DNA from: Drosophila pseudoobscura | Lineage: Eukaryota; Arthropoda; Insecta; Diptera; Drosophilidae | Assembly: GCF_009870125.1 (NCBI RefSeq) | Contig: NC_046679.1 | Location: 15,996,001-16,060,000 of the forward strand | Reading direction: 5' to 3' | Length of the DNA: 64,000 nucleotides | Shown: positions 24,529 through 36,212 of the stretch, one piece after another | How the letters are laid out: every line of letters begins with the position of its first letter | Numbering within the stretch: position 1 is the first letter of the stretch | The notes under the pieces: model-generated | Told to the model about the DNA's origin: nothing | Databases searched by the model: none | Seen by the model: only the letters and a program-made list of their open reading frames with translations | Program-made: the position numbers and the translations under genes

Positions 24529-24728
24529 GGAAAAGGCGACCAGCTCCCGAACAAGGTCTGACAGCAACTGAAACCAGTTTGACCCGGTGGCACACTGTTA
24601 AAGCGAGTCTGGCAGAGCTTTTAGTGGGAAAGCATCCCATGAACAAGCTCTTTGTTAATTACTCGTTGCGCTTCAATGCGAATTTTAATAGTTATTAGAT
24701 ACACAATTTGTGACTATATATTTAATGG

Positions 24729-25350
24729 CTACTTCTTGCCAGAGAGTTGCTTGTACAGCTTGGGCACATAGTCATCGTACTTGGCCTGGAAGCAGTTGCC
24801 GGCCACGGGATTGCCAAGACCGTACTTGCCCACGAACTTGGTGGTGCTAAACTTGGCTCGATTATCGCCGCTGGTCTTGGGTATGCGTGGTTCTTTGCAG
24901 GATAGCTTTTGCTTCTGCTTGAAGAGCAGGAATACATATCGGTGAAGTCCCGTGCCCTCGGGCGGCCCAGCGCCTACATATTCGCTCAGCACGTCACCTT
25001 TTGCGATCTGAGTGCCGGGTATGTTGACCACGAGCCAATGATGCCACTCACGGAACTTGGGCTGCTTGCGGCTTGGAGCATCCGGATCGGTTAGGATCAG
25101 CGTGTACAGCGCCTCCGGCTCTGCGTCCCATTCCACATTCGGCTGAGCCTTTACCTGAGTGGGTGTCAGTTCGGCGCCCTTGTCGACGACCACACCGCCT
25201 CCATATGTGACCTATGAGGACTTACAGACGGTTACAAAGGTCATACGCTTGTTGGGATCCTACCTTGAGTAGTTGATTTGGCCCCACGGGGACTACATCT
25301 GGTACAATTTCATGCTTTGCAAAGCATTCGGCAGCTTCGGAACTCGACAT
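24729..25350 (-). CDS. Phosphatidylethanolamine-binding protein (PEBP), copy 2
   Basis: Second PEBP of the tandem. The exons are 25264-25350 and 24729-25211, joined in phase 0 as NQLLK-VTYGGG, for 189 residues from [10 protein letters not shown]. The motifs DPDAP and GLHRYVF are intact. With this start there is no signal peptide, so the protein would be cytosolic like most PEBPs. The same frame stays open upstream to an ATG at 25425 that would add a hydrophobic leader (MIIACLAFFSILF). Which start is used decides whether the protein is secreted. I prefer the inner start because it gives the usual distance to the KHEIVPDV segment. Confidence 0.88.
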
Positions 25351-25642
25351 TTTCGAACGTTTTGATATATTCTGCTTCTGTTGGGTAAATAAGATACTAA
25401 AAAAGGCTAGGCACGCTATGATCAAAATATTTACATATGTCTGATGTGGCTTCTGTTTTGGAATGTCTTATTCTAAGAACCCCCCATTCTGTATTCTACA
25501 AATAGTTTGTACAAAGTCAGTCTCATGAGCAGGCCCACTAAAGCCATTCCCGGATACTTTAAGGTATTTACCAATTAATTTAAACATTTCTTTCGTTTGT
25601 TTTGTATATTAGTGAATAACCGAATTTATCTTCATCTTTAAA

Positions 25643-26381
25643 TTAACTTGCCGTTTCTAATAGCGTGATTTTCTGTTTTGCGCCTCGGGAGATGGAGTTG
25701 TACAGGGCTGGCACATCGGTGCTCCAGCTGGCAGTGAACACATTGCCAGCCACCGGATAACCGAGCTTATAGCGTTTCGCAAATTGCATGCTTCTGAAGT
25801 TGCTGCGTCCCGTAAGAATGTGTTTGGGCAGCCTTGGAAAATCGAATTTAGTGTAATCCTGTTGCCTGTAGAGCAGAAAGACATAGCGATGGAGTCCACT
25901 CCCCGAGGCTGGCGTGGGCCCCACATAGCCGGCGCGAACATCACCCATAATCAGCTGATTGCCGGGAATGTTGAGCACCATCCAGTGCAACTTCTCCCGG
26001 GCCGAGGGCTGTTGGGTACTTGGTGCATCCGGGTCGATCATCAGCAGCGTGTAATAGTTTGTCATGGGTGCGTTCCAGGCCACATACGGCTCATCGCGCA
26101 CTTGCATGGGCTGTAGCTCCACGCCGCGATCGGCTTGAATAAATCCTAGATACGTGACCTAGGAGAGGAGTGGGGAGGGAATCCAGAATTAAGGCTGTGT
26201 GACATTCTTGTGCCCTCCTCATGGTTTTACCCACATTGAGAAACTCCTGCGGCCCTGCTTCAATCACATCTGGTATGACTTCCAGGTGCCTCAGGAACTT
26301 TCCAACTTCGGTTTCTGAATAAAAATCAGCATTGCAGAGTGTCCAGCTCAGGCCGAGCAAAATCCAGTGGTGGATTAGCAT
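25643..26381 (-). CDS. Phosphatidylethanolamine-binding protein (PEBP), secreted type, copy 3
   Basis: Third PEBP of the tandem and the most diverged. The exons are 26235-26381 and 25643-26158, joined in phase 0 as QEFLN-VTYLGF, for 220 residues. The N terminus (MLIHHWILLGLSWTLCNADF) is a signal peptide. It keeps IDPDAPS and GLHRYVF, but replaces the usual KFREW/KHW region with SAREKLHWMV and has a longer tail ending LLETAS. The intron position is identical to the other two copies. Its closest D. melanogaster relative may be the CG18594 type, which is inference. Confidence 0.88.
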
Positions 26382-27046
26382 TCTAAAGTAGCTTTCCTAC
26401 TGACTAGAATTTTATTATTGCTTCGACTTAAATACACAGGAGGCCCACAGTCAAACACCTTTATTTCATTTATAAACAGCTGCCGATTTGATTCAGATTA
26501 ACTAATTTGTCATCAATTGGCTGACCAGCGCCTTTAATTAGTCTCCAGGTAGAGGAAGTGCTTGGCGTGCCTCAGAGCAATTAGTTGAGTGACCACCGAC
26601 TTGCGTGCCGCCTACTTCTTAAATCACTAAACCAACAATCACTTAGAACCCCATTTAGTTGACAGACAGACTATTGTAATTACCAACGACTTTTCAACAT
26701 GCAAAACTGAAATACACTTTACCATTCAGCAGAGCATTGCCGATTGAGTGGATTAATTCGAGTGTATTGTTTTTGATAATTTGCATATTTTTTAATATGA
26801 CACTAAACCGTCTCATATTTCAGTCTACTTGATTACTTTTTTAATTTTGTTTTATCAATTAAATAATTATTTAAATTAGTTTAGAACTCTCATCGATTTT
26901 TCAATTTCCAAGCCTTTTTAGTAGAGATCACAAATAAGAGTTAAATGGGCAAAAAATTTAAGTCAAAAAATGGACCTACATATACGTCTATGAAAAAAAA
27001 TTGTCTAAAGGGTACACAAACTTTGGTGCAACGGGGTTAACTTACT

Positions 27047-27420
27047 TTATGCGTATTTTGGGCTTCGTTTGTCCTTTGATTTGATCTTGGACTTGTCGTC
27101 CAACTTGGCCTGGCTCTTGACAGTATTCGCTGTAGATGAGGATCCGGCGAAAAAATATAGCTTTATTTTTCTCGGCCTTGCTTCAGTCATCTCAATGAAA
27201 AACCTACCTATACGAGCTAGAGAAACCAAATTTGGTATCCACACACCTGTGATATCGAACCAAGTGTATTTTAAAATTTCTCCTTCTTTTTTCCTTCTTC
27301 TTACCACTATCCACCATTGTTCAATCGGAATTTTATTGTTTTTGTATGAAAAATCTTCAAATATTCCATAAAATATATATACACAATCAATAATGCTTTG
27401 ATCCATTTTTGTATACCGTA
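27047..27420 (-). repeat. Possible interspersed-repeat relic carrying a 119-codon open frame
   Basis: A 119-codon frame on the minus strand ends in a Lys/Ser-rich tail and has no family motif. The reverse strand is also open for 100 codons. The sequence (AAATTTGGT followed by CTCTAGC-like words, and GTATACCG with CGGGTCAGCAAG nearby) resembles words I associate with dispersed Drosophila repeats. I consider it more likely a mobile-element remnant than a gene. No terminal repeats were identified. Confidence 0.3.
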
Positions 27421-27614
27421 CCGATTTCGGGTCAGCAAGTTTGCATTATACAAATTAAAATACTTACGAGACCTGTTTTAACAGCTCTCATCGCTTTTTC
27501 TGTAATAGTTGCAGTTTAGGGCATCTACGTATAGTGGAGTTTTACATGACGTTGATAGTTTCCCTCTTGGCATACTCGCATCGTATGCCAATCAACTGAA
27601 TCTGAAAACACCCT

Positions 27615-27668
27615 CTGTGATCACGAATTCGATTAAATAGCTAATAAAACGCCTACTGTGATCACGAA
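27615..27668. repeat. Two direct copies of CTGTGATCACGA, 41 bases apart
   Basis: Copies start at 27615 and 27656. The core TGATCA is palindromic. The neighbouring words (ATTAAATAGCTAATAAAAC and TTTAAATAATCATC) are similar too, which suggests a decayed tandem repeat. Confidence 0.5.
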
Positions 27669-28078
27669 ATCTTTTAAATAATCATCAATTTAGATAAATG
27701 TTTTCAATTTTTGCATTTTAATAAATTAAATAAATAATATTTCAATTCAGTAGTTGTTGATTTTTGGTCGATTGGTGACGATCGAGAACTAATGGAGAAA
27801 TTGCGAACAGAAGAAGAAGGGGCAAAGTGAATAGGGTAGAAATTGCAGAGGCTAAGTGGGAGTGGGGGAGTGGATGGCTAACGAAGAATGGCTAAAGACT
27901 CTCGCATGCTTAACCGTTAACAACTAAAATTATGGCCTAGGCATGTTCCGTTCCATTTGGTCTGTTTTTGACTCGCGGAGCCACCTCCATTTGCTTGGAT
28001 GGTGGCATCCTCGATATTCCTTGGTATGTATGTGGTATGTACATATAAAGCGGCAGGGCGTAGCGCTTGGCGCCTGAT

Positions 28079-28976
28079 CTAAGAGGAAGAGCTGTAGCTG
28101 GACGAGCTGGGGGATGAGCTCGACGATGAGCCGGACGAGTACGACGAGGAGCTGCTGGGGTGGTAAGAGCTATAGGCCAGGTTCTGCGAGTCCCAGCGGG
28201 CATAGGGTCCGCTGTTCATTGGCTCCCAGCTGCTGGGGTCGTACGAGGAGGCCGTGGTGCTGGGCACACCGTATTCCGTGGCCGGAGCTGGCATTGGCAC
28301 CATGTTCATCTTCATGCCACCCAACTTCTGGATGAGATTGTAGATGAGGAAGCCGAGCACCAGCTTGATGGCGATCTTGGACAGGATCAGAGCCTTGGTG
28401 GCCTTCAGACCGATCAGAGCCAGCAGAATGGGCATGACCACCTTAAGCTTCAGCTTCATGAGCAGCAGCAGGGGCAGGAAGAGCTTGTCCTTGTTCTTTT
28501 TCTCGGCACGACCTAAGTGAGACAGAAGAAACAGGTCATTGTGGGTGTCTATTTGTCGTGGCTGTAGACTGTAACGCACCCTCCTCTTTTGGCAGCTCCA
28601 AGTCGAAGCCGCGGTCAGCACGATAGGTCATCACGGAGCTGGCGAAGAAGGTCTCTGGCAGCTGGAGACGCATCTCATTGGTGTGCAGAATGCGGCCAAT
28701 GCGATCCACAATGACTTTGTCGATGACATCGTCGTCGAAGGCACGCCCACTGACCTCCTCCTCCACATTAGCCATCGTGTCCAGATAGGTCAGCACCTTT
28801 TCCTTCAGGCAATGCATGGCATTGGCATGGAAGCACTTATCCACAATGGTCGAGATCAGCTCGTCGGAGCTGTGGATGCGCGGTGTGACCGCATTCTCGA
28901 TGGCAGCGCCAGACACAACACCAGACACTAGCAGCACACAACCGACCGCGAGCAAGGACGTGAAACGGATGGCCAT
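28079..28976 (-). CDS. Osi20: Osiris family protein, probable Osi20
   Basis: Osiris proteins are secretory-pathway or membrane-associated proteins of insect epidermis and trachea, needed for cuticle and apical matrix formation. The exons are 28580-28976 and 28079-28512, with a phase-1 intron that splits the Gly of KEEG-RAEKK, for 276 residues. It has a signal peptide ([19 protein letters not shown]), a two-Cys region CFHANAMHC and the hydrophobic Osiris segment ([20 protein letters not shown] onward). The AQxLAY-like motif SQNLAY follows, then a Ser-rich tail with little else. It is the end member of the cluster in this window. The symbol follows from order (20, 19, 18, 17, 16, 15) and is inference. 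A TATA box lies at 29109. Confidence 0.88.
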
Positions 28977-29108
28977 TATATTGAATCGGGTCTCCTCTTG
29001 GGCACACTTTAAAGAGATATATATATATATTGACACTACCAGAGCGCGTAGTGTTCACGGCGATGTCGATGCGACGACAATGTTGGACAGTTGTTCGAGC
29101 GACAACGG

Positions 29109-29115
29109 TTTTATA
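29109..29115 (-). promoter_or_regulatory. TATA box of Osi20
   Basis: TATAAAA on the minus strand, 133 bases before the start codon. This leaves room for a leader of about 100 bases. Confidence 0.6.
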
Positions 29116-32100
29116 CTGCCGCTCCCCACAGGCAGGGCTCGCAACGCACCGCAAGAGAGCCACAGACAGTGGCAGAGACAGAGACCTGCTGCAAGTATTT
29201 TGGAGCGCACACTTTTTGGTTTTTGGACAGCGGCAACAAAATCGAGTGACGAGACTGACGGAACGCCAACGGGGCCGAAGCCGAACCCTAGCCAAGTCCA
29301 CGGAAAGCAAATGTCCAAAAAGTTTTTCACCAAAAAATACTATCTGGGTTGTCCACGGGCCTGCCTGGCCATAGAGCGCCCTCCCCCCACCAGTCGGCAC
29401 TAACGCATGTCTTCAGCGCTTTCTCGCTTTCCATATCGGCCAGACACCCACCCCCGCCTCAATACAGCCTTTTGGTTTTGGCCAAAGTTGCATTACACTG
29501 ACGCTGCTCCGATGAAAATAACTTTTGTTTCCTATTAGTATGCAGGCCCTCAACTCTTACGCGACCGACCGCATGAAAGCCAGATCGAAGGGCTTGGGCA
29601 CGTACATATTTCAACGTATTGTGTCAAATTTCGATACAAGAAATCAGTACGGAACTCACCTACGCTTAGGTATTGATTCATACTCCTCTGCCTCCTCGTA
29701 GGAATGCTTTGATTGGATTTGACTTCGTTTTTCTGTTTGTTTCAGCGTGTATGCGGAACTGTTTGCTGAATTCAGCAGCGGATTCAATTATCGTATGTAT
29801 TTGATACTTTTGTTGTTATTAGATTACGAAATAGATTTTCATTTTTATTTGTGACACATTTCCAGCAGACACGTTTCTTGGCTAATTTAGGTCGAACTCC
29901 TGGGAACCATGGCCTACATTCTCTTCTCTTGAATATTCATTATTTGGTAATTGGACCAATGATTTTGTTATGATGATCATAACTTCATAATTGGTGTTCA
30001 TCTACGGAGTCATTGTGCATTTGGATGCACATAATCAACCGTCTAGAAGTGGTCCCCCAATGGATCAATCTCACTAGAAAATTAATAGCTGACATTTCTA
30101 GCCGGACAAAAACAAATGGCTAAATGAAACTGCACTCACTTCGTGGTTGTACGTTCCTCAATAAATTTACGCTTCAGAATTGAAAGATTTAAGGGCGGGA
30201 TGGTTGGGAATACATTGGGCTTTAATTTTAAATTAAGTTTTAAATGCAATAATGCACTTGAACCTATTCAGTTGAGCTAGCATTTAAAAACGTGTCCTGG
30301 AAACCACAAACTTTTTTGCTATATTAACAATTCATATAAATCGGTAAGTTGGTTAAAAAGATATAGCGGTTTGACTTTTGAAAATTGTTGAACTTATTCA
30401 GTTGAGCGGCACTGTACTTTGCATGAGACAAAACTTAGGTTTTGGGCCCAGATACTTAAATACTAGATACCTCCATATACTCAGATTGCTGTTTTTATTC
30501 GGGTCAATACAATGGCTGTACCTGAAGACATATCGATTTGAAGTTGTTTACCATCTGTGCAATTTTTATATATTTTTTTGTATGTTATGGTTCAAGACTT
30601 AAGTTCTTCAGTGGCTACTAATCATTAAAATTGTTCAAAGAAGGTCAAACATTTTGTAAAAAATCAACCTTATTTTATATCACACTAAGCAATGATTGCG
30701 GCAGGGCAATCTTGGAAACAAAGTGCTCTGTAAGTAACGAAAGAGGTATTGAGCATAAAAATCATAAAGACGCATTGAAAACATTAGTTAGTATATCCTC
30801 ACTAATATTGGTTATCTATTGCCGTGTTATTGGCAAAAATTGGTAAAAACTTTGGCAAACTTCTCTCAGAGTTGCACAATCAAATCCAACATCTTTCCGG
30901 CTGGTTGCCAAAATCATTTCATCCTCATAAGTGTTACCTAATTGTCATTTTAAATAATGCAATAGGTGTCGTGTCTAATTTTTATGTGTATCACTACTGA
31001 TATCCCCACGACAAAACAAATTGGTGGGCTGCAAGCCACACTTTTGCTCGGCTCTTTGGGCCGACAACTTTATGTCGCTCGATAAATTTCCATATGCCCG
31101 CGTCTTGGCCAGGCCAGGCTGCATATGTTGTTGTGTGAGTCGTGTGGTGTGTGTTGCCCAAAACAGCGTCCTCATGCATGCCAAACGATTATGAAAGTGG
31201 CGCCAGCTGTCCAAGTGTCCGCCGCAGAGGGAGCGGTGGCCCCCGCACTGTGCAGTCGCCTGATAAATTGGCTTAAAATCTGTGAAAATTGCAAACAGAA
31301 CAGCGAGGGGCCACTGGCCGAAAATTCATCGATTCAGCCGTTTCACACTTTATTGGGTTCTAGATGGTAGCCGCGATGTGGCATGGAACATGAAAAATGG
31401 ATGCTTGACCATTCGCCAGCATTGCCTTTCAAATTAAATTCGAGCTCTCTGAAATGTATGTAGATTATCCTACCCAGAAGGTGTTGGGGTATACTCGTAT
31501 CTACCTTTTGGTCGGTGCGAAGCGTACGAAAGTGACTGAAAGATTAAGGTCAATAAATTAAGGTAAGTAGCTGGGAAAATTGAAACGTTTGTACTCTGTA
31601 CACTAAAAAAAAAAATAAATGCCATAGTAAAGAGAAACTCACCCATACTTTACATAGTAAAATTACATACATAATTAAATTAAATTGAATGAAACAATAA
31701 TATATTAAATTAGTAGAAAAAATATTTTATCTAATTATGATAATATTTTTAACTTAATTAACTTATATATGATAATATTTTATTAAAATACATAATATAT
31801 TAATTTTAAATATGAAAATTATCATTTCAAAATTCATTACAAATTCCACTCACGAGTCAAAACTATTGGTATACATTTTTAAATCTAAAGGTAAAAATTA
31901 CAATTACAGGACTTTTTCCCTCAGTTTAATCCCTAAGAAATTTCATAAAATATGTCATATCAAAGCCTATGCAGTTCCAACTGAAATTTAAAAAAAAAAA
32001 TCCGTCAATAAACTGTACTGGGTATGTCCTAGTCGTGCTCTCCAGTCGCTTCTGCTCTCCACACTTTTCCCCGAATTCGAATTCCTGTTTAGAAGACCTT

Positions 32101-33032
32101 CGTTGTGCAGTTAAGCGCAATTGGAGCTGGCAGGAATTTATTTTGAGATTTTTCCTTTTCTATTTGTGCGACGAATGAAAGATTTATGGCTGTGAGCAAA
32201 CATGCTTCGGTGACCGGCATTCAATGCTGTTTGGAAATGTCCCTGATCTGTGGGTTTTCCTGGGGCAAGAATATGTAAAGACTTTCACTCTCAGGTGGCG
32301 TTGACGGCTGTCAACTTTCGCGCAAGTGAAAATAAGAAATTTAAATTTTTAAATTATATGCAGTGGATGGATCAATTTAATCGATCGCCAAAGCCGGGCC
32401 CCAAGCCACGGGCTTGAGTGGAATGCTTAATTATATTTTCTACTGAGGGCTGGCTGCCGTTGGATGTGGATTAAATTTGGCTAATTAGGACGCAATTGCT
32501 GTGCCCGCCGCATTGGCCTATAAATATTGTATGCCAAGTGAAATTGGTCGAGAGCCGGAGACGGAGACTCCCACCGGAGGCGTACTGACGGGGCGGAACA
32601 CGTTAATTAGACCCTGTCCTGCCGGCTGGGGGTCGTAAAGTTCGAAGTCTGTCGATTGCCCAAGGCTTCGGCTTAAAGATTAAGGATTATGGCTGACCTA
32701 CCGTGGGCCACCCGTGTTTTCAGTAAATTAAATCAAAGCTTAGCATGTTCAAGGCATTTTATTCTGCTACTTTATTTTGGTTTTCTGCCTTCTCTCTTCT
32801 CTCTTTTCTTATTTTCTTGTTTTCAATAAATAGTTAATAAATATTATATGTAAAGTCTAAAGAAAAGGGATAGCAGAGCAGGAGGATAAAAGGGTACCAG
32901 TCGAAAGGACTGGGGAAGTGTCAGGAACAAAAGCCTCAAAAAACTTCTAACAATTAACAATCATTTTGCGCTCTTGTGCTGCCCACTTTTTATGGCCCTC
33001 AAAGTTCCGCTCCGCTCTCTGGTTTTTGCGGC
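29116..33032. other. Intergenic, Osi20 to Osi19
   Basis: No gene that I can support. It contains an open frame at 30378-30602 (74 codons, hydrophobic, no recognised family), a duplicated word TGAACYTATTCAGTTGAGC near 30,254 and 30,386, and repeat copy A at about 31,598-31,905. The last few hundred bases are the Osi19 3' flank. Confidence 0.45.
31598..31905. repeat. AT-rich dispersed repeat, copy A
   Basis: This begins GTACACTAAAAAAAAAA. Towards its right end it contains ACAAATTCCACTC and GGTATACATTTTTAAATCT, which match the reverse complement of copies B (35.3 kb) and C (46.5 kb). It is about 300 bases with no coding frame. A non-autonomous mobile element is likely. Confidence 0.5.
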
Positions 33033-34454
33033 TTAGACATAACCCTTGTAGGCCATTTCCTGGGCCAACTGCTGGGGCTGCTCCACAACTGGGGCGGGGA
33101 CGGCAACGGAGCCAAATGTACGACCATCCCAGGGGCCGTGGGCGGTGATGTGGGCGGTGTGATGATGATCATGGGCAATCTGTTGGGGCAAAAAGAGCAA
33201 AAGTGTAATTTTAAAACATGCTTCCCCCGAGGATGGGCAACAAAAACAATCTATTAAATGCACATGTTGGTTCGGGAAGTAGTTGGTTGAGTGTCAGATT
33301 TGTTTCGGTTCGGTGTGGTTGGGGATGCGGGAGCGGGTTGTGGGCGAGGATTCTGACTGGACTTACCCTGCGTGTGCCCTCTCTAGACTCTAGACAGTGT
33401 GGGGGTTCTTATACATACATGCATATTGTACGAGTACTTATGGACACCTAATCCTAATTGCAATAATGTTTGACTCTTCTCTTGAATCGTCGCCACAACT
33501 CACTCACGCAACCAAAGCAAAACTCTCTAACGCTCTCTCTAATTACCACAGCCAGCGAATGCCTAGAAGACAATTAGATGTGCGTTTTAGTATCGAGGCT
33601 GGCTTACCTTTTTGCACAATTGGAAAATGGCCAAACCAACCGAGACTAGGAAAGAGAAGAAGCCCAGGGCTAGAGCGTTGAACGCCTTTATCTTGAGGAT
33701 ACCAATGGCCATTGGTATGACGGTGATGGCCTTCAGCAGGATGAGAACCAGAATGGGCATGGCCAGCTTGCGGAGACGGTGCTTCTTGCCTGCAAACGGA
33801 TCATGATCGGGGAGATCATTCGTATAGGTTAATAAACGTAGCCCACAAGATAGTTATATTGCCAAAAGCATGCAGAAATCAACCCACCCTTCTTGAAGAT
33901 GTTGCCCTTCTTACCCCTGGCTTCACCATCAACAGCACTATCGTCATCATCTCCGTTCAGCTGCAGATTCAAGCTCAGCTCGTCGTTGGCTAGATTGCGA
34001 GCCGAGACTGTGATTTTGGCATCGGCCATGGGCAAGTTCATGCTGACATCATGGCCCTGGATGTAGTTCTCGAGGGCATCCATGAAGCCATCGGCACTGC
34101 TGGCACGGGCACGGGCATCGTTGATCGGGCTCATTTTCTGGCCATTGGAGCGTACTTCCAGGTTGGAGAGCTAAATGCGTCGAAAGATTAAGCAGCTGCA
34201 TTTGGTAGACGAAATATTTAAATCAATGTTAAATAATTTCTTACCGTGTAGCTGTCTTTACTCATCACGCTGTCCACAAACCGCATGGCACGCTCTTTGA
34301 TGCAGGCCATCGAATCTTGGCCACTGGCGCATTTGCTCTGCTCCTCGGCAATCAGCCGCTGCAGCGGCAGCTGCTGTGTCGAGGCACCTGCCGCCGTTTG
34401 GCCGACAGCCACCAGGGCTGCCACACCGAAAATCACAAGGAGCAGTTTAGCCAT
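33033..34454 (-). CDS. Osi19: Osiris family protein, probable Osi19
   Basis: There are four coding exons: 34245-34454, 33888-34170, 33608-33789 and 33033-33179. All junctions keep frame and the product is 273 residues. It has a signal peptide ([20 protein letters not shown]), a two-Cys region [10 protein letters not shown], a long polar middle with an acidic run DDDD, and a basic GKKHRLRK lead-in. The hydrophobic Osiris segment ([20 protein letters not shown] onward) follows. The C terminus has a His patch HDHHHTAH and the motif AQEMAY, a variant of AQxLAY, before GYV. The frame is open upstream of the chosen ATG, but the signal peptide begins there. Symbol from position in the cluster. Confidence 0.88.
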
Positions 34455-34543
34455 TTTGTTAACTGTTTTTTTTCGCTCTGCTGCCGCTGTTGCCTCAGTG
34501 CTGGCACAATTGCGTTTAATAATCGTTTTTCTATTGTTCACGA

Positions 34544-34551
34544 TTTTTATA
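34544..34551 (-). promoter_or_regulatory. TATA box of Osi19
   Basis: TATAAAAA on the minus strand, about 90 bases before the start codon. Confidence 0.6.
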
Positions 34552-35319
34552 CTCCCAATGTTTTAGCCTCTGCGGCCGGCGTCTTTCTCTGCCCCCACCT
34601 TCCCGAGTGTCGCAAGTGTCGACGTCGCAGTGTCTTCGTTGTTGTCTTCGTCTTCGTCGCTGTCGCCCCAGCGAATGGTGATTCAAAAGAAATGCTCGAA
34701 AAAGACATGAATGAAGCAAATACTGAAAGAGCCGAAGCGCTCCGCCATTGCACCGCTGTTGCGGGTGTCTGCGTGCGTGCCTTTGGGTACTGTCCCACGT
34801 GTCGTATACTTAATGTGACTATATCTCAAACGCGTGCCGGCCCGGCCACATTGGAGTATTTTCTTAACCGGTGGCTGGGGGGAATAATGCCTTCGTTTCA
34901 TTCAACAGTTTGCTCTGAAGAAACATTAAGGAAGCCACACTCTGGCCATTAACTGATTAAATCTCGATTCACCATTGTACCTGTGAGTTCTTGTTCTTGG
35001 AAATTAGATATGAGCTTCGATGAACAAAGTAATTTCCGAACAACGTTTCACCCGATTAAAATTAAATTGCAAAAATGTTAAGCTGAAAGCTTGTTTCTTG
35101 TATAAATATTCTAATATAATTGACGTAATAAACTAAATACTTGAAAAACAAGGCAATGCGGAAAAAAAAAATATATTTTCTTTCCTAACTTTCATAATTA
35201 TAAATGGTCAAGTGACTCTTGAATCACTTTGAAACTATAGAAGTAAAAAGTTTGATTGGCAATTAGCATTCCTTGAACACGTTTTAATTGGCTATTAAAC
35301 CCATAGAAAAAGACTGAAA

Positions 35320-35606
35320 TCTTCCTATTTTAACTTGGATTTAAATATTTGTACCAAAAGAATTCCACCAAGAGTGGAAATTGTAAAATGAAAATAAAAT
35401 TTTAATTAATTTAATTATATTTCATATTTCAATAAAATATTTTGATATTAAGATTAAATTAAATTTGGGCTGTGTTATAATTCTTGATACATTTATGTTT
35501 ACACCGAAGTAAATTCTATTTAATCTCATTATGTTTGTATTTAAAAACCAAGTATATATTCAATATATGGGCGTTTTTTTTTACTACTATTTTTCTTTGA
35601 GTGTAA
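35320..35606. repeat. AT-rich dispersed repeat, copy B
   Basis: It shares ATTTAAATATTTGTACCAAA, AGAGTGGAAATTGTAAAATG and the following AT-rich stretch with copy C at 46.5 kb. It is the reverse complement of copy A at 31.6 kb, ending TTTCTTTGAGTGTAAG where A begins with TACACT. No coding content. Confidence 0.5.
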
Positions 35607-36212
35607 GTAAGCGGATATCATTTCCCCAAGTTCATAAACCGTTCAATGCTCATTACAAACAAGTAATTAAAAATATCCCACCACATAATTTTATACTGTA
35701 AGCACACGTCAAATTGCGACAGCTAATTACGGCAAACATATCTTAATAAAAATCGGGAAAAGAATATGCAAAACAAGGGACAAGGGCTGCCTGCCATTTA
35801 CATGCCAATGAAATAGAAAGTACTTTTCGCCATCGAAAGCGAAAGTGACACAAGTGCTCATCCCATCCCCCTTTGCTCTTGCAAAACCCTGCAGGTTAAG
35901 TCATGCACTGAATGTCGAAATTTTTCGTTTCGCCGTGCAACTTGTAAATTATGAATCCCGTATATTGATTACGCGCGGTTCGCCATGAAAATTGATTTTG
36001 ATAGCGGGCGAGTTTTTTTTTGTACTTTTTCGTGCTTCTTTTCTGTCTTCTCCTTTTTTTTTTTGATTATTTCTTTCGGTAAAAAGTTTCACCGGTTTCA
36101 ATTGCTGGACAATTTGCCATTCCGGTCGCATTTCTTTTTAAGCTACTCGTACTGGACGTCCCATGGTCCGGTGTGGTGCCAATGAAATTGGAAAACTTTT
36201 TCATATTCGAAA

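Larger units (their letters stand above)
26382..28078. other. Intergenic, PEBP copy 3 to Osi20
   Basis: No gene that I can support. An open frame at 27047-27406 is discussed separately. A 41-base tandem spacing of CTGTGATCACGA occurs at 27615 and 27656. The 3' untranslated region of Osi20 occupies the last part. Confidence 0.45.

Noticed and set aside
28816-29403. 195-codon plus and 187-codon minus frames beside Osi20
   Set aside because: They overlap Osi20 exon 1 and its promoter out of frame. The family motifs are in the other frame.
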